Below, one piece after another: positions 9,881 to 18,961 of a DNA stretch of 64,000 bases. The stretch spans positions 1 to 64,000 of the forward strand of contig CAJNAR010000182.1 of assembly GCA_905220665.1 (NCBI GenBank), written 5' to 3'. The position numbers and the translations under genes were made by a program. Below the pieces are notes generated by a model. That model was not told the origin of the DNA and searched no databases. It saw only the letters and a program-made list of their open reading frames with translations. Within the stretch, counting starts at the first letter, position 1. Each line of letters opens with the position of its first letter. This stretch comes from Albugo candida (lineage: Eukaryota; Oomycota; Peronosporomycetes; Albuginales; Albuginaceae).

Positions 9881-10201
9881 ATGGGCAAAGATGTGGAATT
9901 TCTGTTGATGGAAAATGTCCAAAACAACGCGAAAGTGATCGAATTTTGTCATACATCAATGTGTGTCGTATCGGGATGTATATCGGGGATCATTGGGTTG
10001 ACGGGATTGACCGGATTTGCATTTATGCTGATGTTATATATCGTGACGGATCTTGCGATTTTATTGTTTAAAATGAATAATAATCTCAAGACATTTTATA
10101 ATGGAAGTCTGCTGACATTTCTATTTGATGGAATTTTTTCGCATGGGCTTTCGTTCATTTTATTTTGGACGTTAGCGTACGGATTGGTGCACATTTATTA
10201 A
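9881..10201 (+). CDS. EMC6: ER membrane protein complex subunit 6
   Basis: Subunit of the EMC insertase, which places transmembrane helices in the ER membrane. The 106-residue product matches the usual EMC6 length of about 110. It shows the family pattern: NAKVIEFCHTSMCVVSGCISG, then GLTGLTGFAFMLMLYIVTDL, and the C-terminus FWTLAYGLVHIY, which is the conserved FWTxxYGxVHxY ending. Three hydrophobic helices are visible. The ATG at 9881 is chosen because the 30 codons back to another in-frame ATG (9791) have no counterpart in the family. The gene begins 194 bases after the FUN14 stop and runs the same way. Confidence 0.93.
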   Translation: MGKDVEFLLMENVQNNAKVIEFCHTSMCVVSGCISGIIGLTGLTGFAFMLMLYIVTDLAILLFKMNNNLKTFYNGSLLTFLFDGIFSHGLSFILFWTLAYGLVHIY

Positions 10202-10680
10202 TGCGTCAAATCAAATTCAAAGTATACTCAATGCAATACACAAATGCCACGGAGATGGATAAAGCTCGTTCTTTTGTGACTTTTACAAACCCTACACTCT
10301 AAACCCTAAAAGAAGAAGAATGTCATATGTCTAAACTCTAAACCGTAAAAGAAGCTCGATAGCCGTGGCCTTTGGGCCCCGAGTGAATCACGCTAGCCCT
10401 ACGCTACAAAACCAGGATGGAAGTGAACGCTCCATGTTGCTATAATCAGGAATTCCTTGCTTAAAAGCTCAGCGCACTGGACGCGCTGGTGTTCGAATAA
10501 GGACACGGTTGAGTGTTGACGTAAAATGTTTGCCCTATTTTGTGCAATGTATATTTAGAAACAGTGTCACTGCATCTCGGAATGATCAGTGCATTACAGC
10601 GCACTGCATCTTATTCTGACTTGTTGTAGGAGCGCTATGAGTCCTGCAATACATTCTCTCATATAGTAGCTACCTGTTGA
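10202..10680. other. Intergenic with telomere-like remnants
   Basis: No gene is seen in this 479-base stretch. It holds the telomere-like repeats listed separately. Near 10455-10500 is a tRNA-like string (AGCTCAG...GTTCGAAT) that lacks a foldable anticodon arm and is rejected. Confidence 0.45.
10287..10352. repeat. Degenerate telomere-type repeats (CCCTAAA-like)
   Basis: Two clusters of near-CCCTAAA units: AAACCCTACACTCTAAACCC continuing to TAAAAG (10287-10311), and CTAAACTCTAAACCGTAAAAG (10331-10351). Units are imperfect (CTCTAAA, CCGTAAA). A similar short array is at 52265-52290. TTTAGGG-type repeats are the telomere repeat of many stramenopiles, so these look like interstitial telomeric sequence. 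Chance cannot be excluded for such short arrays. Confidence 0.5.
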
Positions 10681-12258
10681 ATGGGCTGTAAACAATCTAA
10701 CGAAATTAACGTCGCTCCAACTCGTACCTGGCGGATTCGAAAGGGGCTACCGGATCGTCCTCATCATAAAAAGAAACAGCTCGCTGTGAACGGACAAGCA
10801 GGACCTCAGAGTTATTCGTCCAGCAATGATAATCTCACTTCGGATCTCATACAGCACAAATACGTCGATGACATAGCGGACAGCCTCGAGTTTCAAGAAA
10901 CAATTGGCTCTGGACATTTCGGGTGCGTAAAGCGTGCAATTAGTCGTTCTTCAGGAAAAGAATGGGCTGTGAAGGTCGTCCAGCTGCAAAATACCATGGA
11001 CAAAGAAAGTCTAAAAAATGAACTTGACATTCTTAAGCGCCTACATCATCCTCATATCGTACGCGTAATTGGATCGTGCGAAGACTCGGTACAACTGTAC
11101 ATGATCATGCAACTTTGCAGGGGCAAATCTCTCTTTGAGCACTTGTATCAAGAAAAACGTATCTTCACCGAGGATGAGGTGAAACGAATGATTCGATGCT
11201 TACTTCGTGCGATCGCGTTCCTACATTCCAACCTCATCATCCATCGCGACTTGAAATTAGAAAACCTTCTTTTAGAACAAAGTGAATCGATTGGGACGCT
11301 AAAACTTTGCGATTTCGGGTTGAGCACACGTTTTAAAAAGGGCGAGAAACTCGTCCGATCGCTGGGTACCATCGACTACATTGCACCTGAGGTTTTGGAA
11401 GGAGAGTATACTGAAAAATGTGATTTATGGAGTGTGGGTGTCATATGTTACGAATTACTTACGGGAATCTCTCCATTTCGATGTCCCACAACGGACGAAA
11501 CGATGAAAAAGATTTTCGACCCTGTCCTCATCTTTCACGATTCTATCTGGAAAAAGTACTCTTCTGAAGCAATCTGTTTCATAAAAGCTCTCGTGAGAGA
11601 AGACATACATACACGGCTATCCGCAGAACAAGCACTGGAGCATAAATGGCTCCAAGAAACCCTCGCTCCTGAGAGTGAGGAAGCTATATCACTTGCCGAG
11701 CAGAAACGAATTTTGCTTGGGAATATGCTTCATTTCAGTGCGTGTAGGAAGATCAAGCAAACGGCTTTATTATCGGTGGCATTGGGAATATCGGAAGCGC
11801 ATACACAGCAGGAAATTGCTTCAAAAGTTTTTCATTCGATGGACACAAATAAGAACGGAACACTCTGTCCTGCTGAATTCTCTGCCTCGTTAATCGACTG
11901 CAAAATCACGGAACGAGAAGCTCGTGATCTCTTCCACCGAATCAATCAGAGCAGAACCGGTCGAATCAATTTTTTAGAGTTTATGGCTGCTGTTATGGAC
12001 GAGCGAGATATTGGACAAAACACAATGAGAGAAGCATTTGGGTTATTAGATGGAGAGCATTGTGGTCGATTATCAATGATTGGGCTCCACGATGTCTTTA
12101 AGCATTCGCTGCTTCCGCATGAGGCGAAGGAGATGATACAGTCTGTCGATACAAACGGGGACGGGTACGTGAATTTCCAGCAGTTTCAGGAGCTTTTCGC
12201 GAGAGCGGAAGAGGCTGTCACCGAAAATGAATCAAATTGTTCCGAAAAAGACGCATAG
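10681..12258 (+). CDS. Calcium-dependent protein kinase (CDPK)
   Basis: Ser/Thr kinase fused to a calmodulin-like domain, 525 residues, single exon. The N-terminus MGCKQS gives Gly2 for myristoylation and Cys3 for palmitoylation, so membrane attachment is likely. Kinase landmarks are GSGHFG (76-81), Lys98, HRDLKLEN (188-195), DFG (211-213) and APE (235-237). A junction segment follows, then four EF-hands. EF1 (388-399, DTNKNGTLCPAE) and EF4 (490-501, DTNGDGYVNFQQ) look functional or nearly so. EF2 (421-432) starts with Asn but keeps Glu12. EF3 (457-468) lacks both Gly-Asp character and the final Glu, and is probably silent. CDPKs occur in plants, alveolates and oomycetes and are absent from animals and fungi. 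Confidence 0.95.
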   Translation: MGCKQSNEINVAPTRTWRIRKGLPDRPHHKKKQLAVNGQAGPQSYSSSNDNLTSDLIQHKYVDDIADSLEFQETIGSGHFGCVKRAISRSSGKEWAVKVVQLQNTMDKESLKNELDILKRLHHPHIVRVIGSCEDSVQLYMIMQLCRGKSLFEHLYQEKRIFTEDEVKRMIRCLLRAIAFLHSNLIIHRDLKLENLLLEQSESIGTLKLCDFGLSTRFKKGEKLVRSLGTIDYIAPEVLEGEYTEKCDLWSVGVICYELLTGISPFRCPTTDETMKKIFDPVLIFHDSIWKKYSSEAICFIKALVREDIHTRLSAEQALEHKWLQETLAPESEEAISLAEQKRILLGNMLHFSACRKIKQTALLSVALGISEAHTQQEIASKVFHSMDTNKNGTLCPAEFSASLIDCKITEREARDLFHRINQSRTGRINFLEFMAAVMDERDIGQNTMREAFGLLDGEHCGRLSMIGLHDVFKHSLLPHEAKEMIQSVDTNGDGYVNFQQFQELFARAEEAVTENESNCSEKDA

Positions 12259-12310
12259 AAAATACGATACTTTTAACCAATCGCAAGTCACTCGTTCGTT
12301 TCTGATACAA

Positions 12311-13312
12311 ATGACAGTGGCACTACCGAACAGTATTGCAAATACGAATCTTTTGCTTGTGTTCTCGTTGCTGTCTATTGGGGCTCTATTGTTGGTCCTT
12401 TTCCACCCAAAATGTACGTTTTTCTTCCGTCGACGACACATAAGTCTGCTGCACCATTCGACGGTGCAGAGAGTTTTAATTTGGGCGCTGCTACTTTGCA
12501 GCACAGGATGTTTACTGTTGGGCTTTGCATTGGAATTGTACCACTCGTTTGAGTGCCCTAATAGTAAGATTTTTCAGGTGGAAACACAGGCACTCGCTCG
12601 TTTTCTCTATGAATTCTGTCGCGAGCAGAGTGTACCGTATTGGATCGTATTTGGCACATTATTATTCGTGCTTCGTCATTGGACACAAATACCGGCTGGA
12701 GATACCGATTCCGATATTGCGATCGATAAATCGCAATTGTTGAAGCAATTTGGCTCGATTTCGAATCTCACGAGTGGTATTCGTATCGCAGCAATGGAGA
12801 AGTTACAGACACGATCTGTATTTGTGCATTACATCGAAAGCCGCGAATTGATACAAATCTTCTTTACGCCTACTCTTCATGGACCACACGCTGATATGTG
12901 GCTGTATCATCAAGAAATCGATCATGTCGATGGAGTGACAACTCGCTGGATGGTCCATACGGATCGAACCATTCGAGCGAAAAGGCTGCCGTATGATCAG
13001 ATATTCCCTCTTCTTGTCGATGAAAGTCTTTTTCTCAACACTCCGGTGAATTTGCCTCGGAATGCAACGTATTTGGCACAAGCAGAGTATGGATCGTCGT
13101 TTATAGAGCCGTTAGTCACTCGTTTGGAGTGTATGGAGAACGTATGGAATGGGTTTTGCTTCTACAAGGATCCCACGCGGTTTTTTTCGTATGGTTTGTT
13201 GTTTTGTATCCTTACATTTGGCATCAGTTTCTATCTCATAAAGCACGTCAACGTTCATCGTTCTATTTCGCGTATGGAGCGTACACGAATTAAGGACGTT
13301 TATAGAATCTAG
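12311..13312 (+). CDS. LicD/fukutin-like membrane protein
   Basis: Predicted nucleotidyl- or phospho-transferase-like protein of the LicD superfamily (bacterial LicD, animal fukutin/FKRP), acting on glycans in the secretory pathway. The signature YWIVFGTLLFVLRHWTQIPA followed by GDTDSDIAI matches the family pattern xGTLLxxxRxxxxIPxDxDxD (about 108-137). Hydrophobic helices lie near 13-32, 55-73 and 300-320, so it is membrane-bound. The ATG at 12311 gives 333 residues and lies 52 bases after the kinase stop. An upstream in-frame ATG at 12227 would overlap the kinase gene and is less likely. The substrate cannot be told from sequence. LicD family confidence is high, exact function low. Confidence 0.8.
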   Translation: MTVALPNSIANTNLLLVFSLLSIGALLLVLFHPKCTFFFRRRHISLLHHSTVQRVLIWALLLCSTGCLLLGFALELYHSFECPNSKIFQVETQALARFLYEFCREQSVPYWIVFGTLLFVLRHWTQIPAGDTDSDIAIDKSQLLKQFGSISNLTSGIRIAAMEKLQTRSVFVHYIESRELIQIFFTPTLHGPHADMWLYHQEIDHVDGVTTRWMVHTDRTIRAKRLPYDQIFPLLVDESLFLNTPVNLPRNATYLAQAEYGSSFIEPLVTRLECMENVWNGFCFYKDPTRFFSYGLLFCILTFGISFYLIKHVNVHRSISRMERTRIKDVYRI

Positions 13313-13321
13313 ATTAGTGTT

Positions 13322-13989
13322 CTACATTGTATTGTCCAGTAGCGCTTCCAATTCGGTCCACTCCATTGCTTCTAGTTCTTTGTTGTGCATAAAACTACCA
13401 CGTTCTACTTTATCCAGAAACAAAACGCCGTCCAAGTGGTCCATTTCATGTTGAAAAACTCGAGCTGGAAATCCTCGCAGCGTACACGTTTCCGTCTTTC
13501 CTATATTCGTTGAATACTGCACATGTATCTCGCGAGATCGTGCAACAATCCCTGAATAATGTGGTACACTCAAACATCCTTCAAAATCTTTTTCCGTTTC
13601 CTTTGAGAAATATGTGATTTTGGGATTGATAATTTCGTTGAAAGCCGACGCATTGGACTCGTCCATACTCATCAGAAAAATGCGCATACTCTGACCGAGT
13701 TGTGGCGCAGCAATACCGACACCGTCGTGCTGGATCTGTACATTGATTTTTAATCGATTGCGACCACATGCAAAGCGACTTACAACTTGCTTGCGCATAG
13801 CTTCCACCAATTGCTTTATTGCTGGACATTTCCAATCAACAACAGGCTCACAAATTCGACGTAAAGCTGAATATATGAAATACACAAATCAAAGGGAAAA
13901 AAGCACACAAACGCTATCTACGAAAGTGAATGTAGCGCACCGGAATTTCCAAGAAATACCAACTCGAGCGGTGTTTTAGCGAAACTCAT
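13322..13989 (-). CDS. Peptide deformylase, organellar
   Basis: Metallo-enzyme that removes the formyl group from Met1 of proteins made in mitochondria or plastids. All three family motifs are present: GVGIAAPQLG (about 65), EGCLS (112) and the zinc-binding QHEMDHLDG (155). Exon 1 is 13941-13989 and exon 2 is 13322-13866, joined in phase 1 across a 74-nt GT-AG intron (13867-13940). The join yields LELVFLGNSALRRICEPV, the usual family N-terminus, with 197 residues in total. An ATG at 14083-14085 would add 32 residues with no clear targeting character. The gene lies 10 bases from the convergent LicD-like gene and just downstream of the RING-Tubby gene on the same strand. With release factor 1 it points to active organellar translation. 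Confidence 0.9.
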
Positions 13990-14092
13990 TCGAGCGTAAT
14001 GTGTAAAAACTTCCGCCAATCCGGTTGCTTCATTTGCACAATCAAGCGAATGGATTGGATAAGAGTCCGTATTATATCCAATCATAAACGTC

Positions 14093-15733
14093 CTAGACAC
14101 AAGCCAATTTCGTATCGCAGCTGCTAAGACATGTGGCAAACGCTTGGAACGGGGAAAGCGGCCATTGGAAATCCATAGTGAACATATCATCAGCCACGCG
14201 ACCAAACTGGAGTATATTGCCCATAGAGGGGTCCTCGGAATTGATCAATTGAAAGTTTTTGACACTCGCCATAGACACCCGACCGCCAAAATCGAGGCAA
14301 TACGCTCCAAGATCTTCTCGAAATACGGGCTCTCTATTGGAGAATCGCATCAAATCACGGTAGTCTCCGCTCTGCAATCGATGCACCAGACGATCTTGAC
14401 GACTCATTGGTCTCACAATTTTGGAGCTGCTATTCTCGTCAACTGATGGAATCACAACTCGCATTTTGCGTGGTCCAATGCTGGTGCGATTTGGCTCGTA
14501 CGTGATACATCCAAGCTCTTCTCGTATTTGAAATACATTCTGTGCAGCTTCTTCGGTAACAGCATCTTGAATCTTGGCAATTTTTTGCGGATCACGTCCG
14601 TTATCGTACATTGTGAAACAAGTTCCCAAAAAATTGGAGCCCATTCGTCCAATACGCTTGATACAATTTTTATCCGTGAAAATCGTGTAATTGGCTGTCA
14701 TGTTGGACCGTAGCTGTCTTCTTGCGGCTAACAGAAAACGATCTTCGTCTTGTGTCCCGGCTTGAGCTTGGAGGTACAATTCATACCCATACTGCTTAAA
14801 CAGACCACGATACACTTGCTTGACATAACATCGAATGATACCAGCATCTAAAGGGATCGGATGTAACGCAGTTCGATCGATGTCTTGAAGTTCTAATTTC
14901 TGAAGCGGTTGTAAGACCAATGGATCACAAATACCTCGACACAATGGACAGCTTCCCGATTGACCAAGCCAAGCCATAATACACCGATAATGAACCAATG
15001 CACCAGTACATTGACCAAGACAAGGTAATGGGTACGCTTTTCTTCGCGCAGAGAAATCGTCCATACAAATCAAACAGCCTTCTATCTCAGCATTCGAGAA
15101 CGCTCTATCTTCACTGATCGAGCCTTCCAATTTACTTTTACTCCCTTGTCGTCCTGTCGATCCCACGGAGAGCGTATCTGCTTTATCTTCATCCTCATCA
15201 CACTCTTTTTTTTCCTCAAATGTCATTTTAATCTCATGAATCAAAGTTGGAGAAAACGTCTCGTCCCCGTTCGTCATCGCGCGACGCCGCGGCGAAAAAG
15301 TCGCTAAATCGGGTCGGGAGTCCTCAAAGGCTCTTGGCGAGTGATGCACGACGGCACTTTGCATAGTACGAGGACTTGAGACCGCGACATGAGTGTCCAT
15401 ATTTTCTGGTCGTAAATTTCCATTCCGCTGGAAAGAAAACGCTCTTCCAAAACGCGAATTTGTACGTTTTCGGTTAAGATTTCTGATATGAGGCGATATG
15501 GCGGACGTTAAGACTTCTTCATACTGTCGGAGGAGATTCACGCCACTCGTTTCGGTGTCAGAAGCAGTAATGGTCGCATTGGATAGAGGGAGATGAGAAG
15601 TATCGACTGAGACTTGTGGTGCTCCCTCAATTGTATCGGTGTCTCTCATTTCGTTAATGCACAGAGTCGCGCTTTTCCGCTTTCGACTGCGTTTTTTCTC
15701 TTTTCTTATTTTAGAAGTCTTATTTTTACCCAA
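14093..15733 (-). CDS. RING-CH-like zinc finger fused to Tubby domain
   Basis: A 546-residue protein joining two domains not usually found together. Residues 1-20 are a Lys/Arg-rich basic cluster (possible nuclear signal), followed by a disordered Ser-rich region to about 205. Residues 220-265 form a RING-variant zinc finger: CLIC, then C238, C242, H248, C251, and CPLC at 262-265. This C4HC3-like layout resembles RING-CH ubiquitin ligases. Residues 330-546 are a complete Tubby C-terminal domain, with FLLAARRQLRS, SNFLGTCFTMYDNG, GPRKMRVVIP, VKNFQLINSEDP, FGRVADDMFTMDFQWPLSPF and the final DTKLACV. The phosphoinositide-binding groove is inferred from the family. A membrane-tethered E3 ligase is a fair guess, not shown. 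Confidence 0.92.
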   Translation of the reverse strand: MGKNKTSKIRKEKKRSRKRKSATLCINEMRDTDTIEGAPQVSVDTSHLPLSNATITASDTETSGVNLLRQYEEVLTSAISPHIRNLNRKRTNSRFGRAFSFQRNGNLRPENMDTHVAVSSPRTMQSAVVHHSPRAFEDSRPDLATFSPRRRAMTNGDETFSPTLIHEIKMTFEEKKECDEDEDKADTLSVGSTGRQGSKSKLEGSISEDRAFSNAEIEGCLICMDDFSARRKAYPLPCLGQCTGALVHYRCIMAWLGQSGSCPLCRGICDPLVLQPLQKLELQDIDRTALHPIPLDAGIIRCYVKQVYRGLFKQYGYELYLQAQAGTQDEDRFLLAARRQLRSNMTANYTIFTDKNCIKRIGRMGSNFLGTCFTMYDNGRDPQKIAKIQDAVTEEAAQNVFQIREELGCITYEPNRTSIGPRKMRVVIPSVDENSSSKIVRPMSRQDRLVHRLQSGDYRDLMRFSNREPVFREDLGAYCLDFGGRVSMASVKNFQLINSEDPSMGNILQFGRVADDMFTMDFQWPLSPFQAFATCLSSCDTKLACV

Positions 15734-15819
15734 TTGTACTTGGAATCAGATCTGTGAATCTTATCTGTCTTTTTGATTCGTGGATATTTATAAACCGACA
15801 TCGGATTGGATAATCAATA

Positions 15820-16867
15820 ATGATGTCGAAGACGAACGAAATGGAAGAATTCTCACTCGAAGAAACGGATGAGGACGTCGATGCAGTAAACGATCTGGAC
15901 GAGAGTAGTACTAGCGATTCTGATTCTGATTTTGAGCAATCGGAAGCGCCTACTAGCGCCAAAAAAAGGCAAAAATTGAGCGAGAAATCATCGGCGAAAC
16001 GAGTGATAAACGTGAAGCCGAAATCGACTAAATCTCCGGTGAAACCAGCGGCAAAGAGCGGGAGTGAGGATATTCGCGATCCAGAAGCGCATGTGTTGGA
16101 GTATATGCGTCGAGTTATGTCGATTTCGCTCGTTTTCACACCAATTTTCTGATTGTAATGTCATTTGATCGCAGACCAATCGACCGTATAGCGTACTGAA
16201 TGTATACGAAAATCTGCATCGAAATATACCGAAAACGATGCTGACGAGACATTTGGATTCACTCGTCACAAAGTGTGTATGTTGCAACGCAACGGAATCA
16301 ATCGCTCATCATTTTGTGTAGCGAACAACTCGTCGGTAAAGTATACGGAAAGACAAAGATATATTATGTCAATCAAATGGGAATCCAACTTCCTTCCGAG
16401 GAACAGCGGCGTGAGACAGAAGACGATATCAAAAAGATCGAAGGCGATTGTGCGGCGATGGAGAAGAAATCTCGCGATGCTGAGGCATTATTAGCGAGCA
16501 TTCATTCTGAAATCTCGGATGAGAATCTGAATGTAAAGATTGAAAGCCTGGAGAAAGAGATCGAAACGATACAGCAGGTTGTGGACCAATTTGATGGAAA
16601 AGAACGGGTGATCATCCCCCCCGAGCAGAAGCAACGTCTGAAGCAAAACTTTACCAAATTTCGGGTACTTTCGATGCACTGCGAAAGCATGTACCGTAAT
16701 TCATTTGTTAGGCGGCGTGGATCTCTCGCAAACGTTTGGCGATGGATGCGGTAGAGCAGATTGCAGAGGGAATGGAGAAAAAGCCGAAAGACGTGTTGAA
16801 GCTGTGTGACATCGAAACGGATGCAGAATACGGAATCAGTTCCATTCCATCGGCATTGGTGGTCTGA
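15820..16867 (+). CDS. HOP2: Homologous-pairing protein 2 (HOP2/PSMC3IP)
   Basis: Meiotic recombination factor that, with MND1, helps DMC1/RAD51 pair homologous chromosomes. There are four exons: 15820-16113, 16175-16272, 16322-16664 and 16712-16867. Introns of 61, 49 and 47 nt all have GT-AG ends, and the product is 296 residues. The winged-helix part reads TNRPYSVLNVYENLHR then GKVYGKTKIYYVNQMG, matching the NRPYSxxDV and TYGKQKIYxxxQ blocks of the family. A coiled coil follows (about 145-220), and the C-terminus has AAWISRKRLAMDAVEQIAEG...DIETD, as in HOP2. An acidic Ser-rich extension of about 90 residues precedes the winged helix and is longer than in animals. The start may be 15820 or 15823. 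HOP2 is 87 bases from the divergent RING-Tubby start. Confidence 0.9.
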
Positions 16868-16897
16868 TTCTTGAAAGGTTTTGAAAGTCAATGTCAG

Positions 16898-17185
16898 CTA
16901 TTGGTATTTTACACGACGCTCTTCGAGTTGACGCGCTCTCCGTTCCTACGAATTGAGTAAGCGATTGATTGGACGATTGTGTGATCTCACGAACCTTTGC
17001 GCATTTCTTATATCGTATGAAGAACTCTTGACACTGATTCCGATCCTCCAAATTCTCTACAAAAACGAGAGTACTATCGCTTTGTGTGCATTTCTCTGCG
17101 TACCTAATAGACATTTCAATGAGTCTTTTTGTAATTCCGCACATTCCTGTAGCACTCTATCATTCTGTCGCTCTACCAAATACAT
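16898..17185 (-). CDS. Twin CX9C mitochondrial protein, COX23/CHCHD7-like
   Basis: A 63-residue protein hidden by two micro-introns. Exons are 17104-17185, 16995-17056 and 16898-16945, with introns of 47 nt (17057-17103) and 49 nt (16946-16994), both GT-AG. The joined frame gives CAELQKDSLKC, ten residues, then CQEFFIRYKKC, which is the C-x9-C-x10-C-x9-C pattern of the CHCH fold imported and oxidised by MIA40 in the intermembrane space. The tail is highly charged (ERRARQLEERR). The spacing and the FxRYKxC element look closest to COX23/CHCHD7, a cytochrome oxidase assembly factor. Other small CX9C families remain possible. It converges on HOP2 with 30 bases between stops and diverges from the coiled-coil gene at 17428. 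Confidence 0.8.
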
Positions 17186-17427
17186 CAACGCGGCACACGA
17201 ACCGCATTTTCAAATTTCGACGCCACCATACGATCTATCCTACTTTAATCTCCCCCATTAAACAAGGTCACATCCTACTCCTACGTGTAAAACACCATTT
17301 CCCACTGACTTTTTTGCTGACTCCAAAATGGCGCCTTTGCGCTTCCAAACTAAAAACAGGCGACAGGGACCAAAATAACTCGAATTGGGGCACAGGTTCC
17401 AACGCCCAACTACATACCAACCTCCTC

Positions 17428-18747
17428 ATGGTACACCAGCGAGTACGTTGCGTGAAAACACCGCAAACGGCTAAAAAAGCTCCTACCATTTCGACCCGAG
17501 CAGCTGAAATTCTCAAGGAATTGGAGGTACTACAATGGCATAAAATCGAGAATGAAGCAGCACTGAAAGCAGCCTTAATCAAGAGCAATCAATCAAAGCA
17601 GCAGGAGCTCACAGAATCGATTCTATCGACGGAACGAAAAGCCCGCGAAAGAAAGCTCCGAATGGAAGCGATCATTGAGGAAGAGAGAATGAAGCCATTA
17701 CACCTGAAACCGAGCGATTTGGAACAGATAGAGAAGAAGGAGCGTACAGACACACTTCAACTTGAATCCGACATTGAAAGACACGTCGTACAGCTGCGGA
17801 GACTCCGTCAAAAGTTCGAAGAAAGACAAAGCCTCCACGCTCGTACTCGACGATACCAGCAGCAATATAAAAAGCTCAGCGGTCGTACAGACACGAAAAT
17901 CGATCGAATGCCATCGTCCGAGCGTGCACCTACCACTGAAATCGATCCGAAGATCGGTATCATCGGAAAAAGCGCTGAAAACGCTCTGAAAAGCCTCGAC
18001 ACTTTGATCGATTTGGAGACGCGAATCGCACGCCTGGAAACTGGGAATCCATCATTTCCGACAAAGAATCCATTCGTCAGCAGTCAACGAACACACTCAT
18101 CCACTCCTAAACGCAAACAAAACAGAAAGGAACCCGTACGTCGATCGAAATCCCACACAAAAACACGAACATCGTACTCCATTCCATTGACATTTCTAAC
18201 AGCAATTCCCGACCAAAAACTGCGTCAAATCCGTCGAATGAACGACAGACAGCGTCGTGAATACCTCAAACGCGACAAAATCGTTGTAACGCAGCAACAT
18301 GCTCGAAAACAAGACGTTGTCATCGCGCAATGGCTCGAGCAAAAGAGGAAAGCGGCAGTCATACGAAAGCGTATATCGACAGCAACGCGTTCGCAACACC
18401 GTACGCCTCGTACCCAACCTCCAAAAGTAATGGCTCCTCTCGTGGGCGCAGCTTCCGGTCGACGCGTAACAAACGTTTACATGCAGCGATTCGAACGTAT
18501 GAAACGTGAAATCCAACAGCGAAAAGAAGCTGTACGTCCGCCGCCAATTCCTCCGTCTCCGTCCATTTCTCACGCTTCGTTTCGTCCATTCACGCGACCA
18601 CACACACGTCCAAAACCTATCGATAGAAAGCCTTCCATTCGCACGACAACGTTCCATGCAACACCACTCGTTCCATCGCATCGATACAAACAAACAAAGC
18701 CTCGTTTACCTCCATTAGACCTTGGGATTTCCGCGGCAGCGCGGTGA
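17428..18747 (+). CDS. Coiled-coil protein of unknown function
   Basis: I do not recognise a family. The 439-residue product is rich in Arg, Lys, Gln and Glu. Residues about 30-155 form a long heptad-rich coiled coil (alternating ILKELEVLQW and ERKARERKL-type stretches). A second charged helical part is near 255-330 (RQIRRMNDRQRREYLKRDK). The tail is Pro/Arg-rich and probably disordered. The open frame extends upstream to 17086, but that part overlaps the CX9C gene on the other strand and is Ser/His/Pro-rich without coiled coil, so the ATG at 17428 is preferred. A cytoskeletal or basal-body role is conceivable from composition only. Confidence 0.6.
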   Translation: MVHQRVRCVKTPQTAKKAPTISTRAAEILKELEVLQWHKIENEAALKAALIKSNQSKQQELTESILSTERKARERKLRMEAIIEEERMKPLHLKPSDLEQIEKKERTDTLQLESDIERHVVQLRRLRQKFEERQSLHARTRRYQQQYKKLSGRTDTKIDRMPSSERAPTTEIDPKIGIIGKSAENALKSLDTLIDLETRIARLETGNPSFPTKNPFVSSQRTHSSTPKRKQNRKEPVRRSKSHTKTRTSYSIPLTFLTAIPDQKLRQIRRMNDRQRREYLKRDKIVVTQQHARKQDVVIAQWLEQKRKAAVIRKRISTATRSQHRTPRTQPPKVMAPLVGAASGRRVTNVYMQRFERMKREIQQRKEAVRPPPIPPSPSISHASFRPFTRPHTRPKPIDRKPSIRTTTFHATPLVPSHRYKQTKPRLPPLDLGISAAAR

Positions 18748-18961
18748 TGCGTCTGTGGGAAGAAGAGATGTGCTGGCTGTAAAGGCGCTTGCGTGAGGCT
18801 TTTGGTGCGCGATGACTGCGATTTAGAGTCATCTGATGCACGGAACCGTAGGAAAAGCCTCTGAAACTGATTTAAATGCTGTCATCTCTCTCCCAATTGG
18901 CGTGCAGTACGCTTTGCATTGTGTCTGCGCGTAATTTGTATCGAAACGTATTGGACGCTCA

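Noticed and set aside
10455..10500. tRNA-like string with AGCTCAG and GTTCGAAT
   Set aside because: No acceptor, anticodon or full D arm can be paired, and the spacing is far too short.
16275..16321. Reading HOP2 from an ATG at 16275
   Set aside because: This start lies inside an intron. Joining 16272 to 16322 restores the family sequence in phase.
17086..17427. Upstream part of the coiled-coil frame
   Set aside because: It overlaps the CX9C gene on the other strand and has a quite different composition. The ATG at 17428 is preferred.
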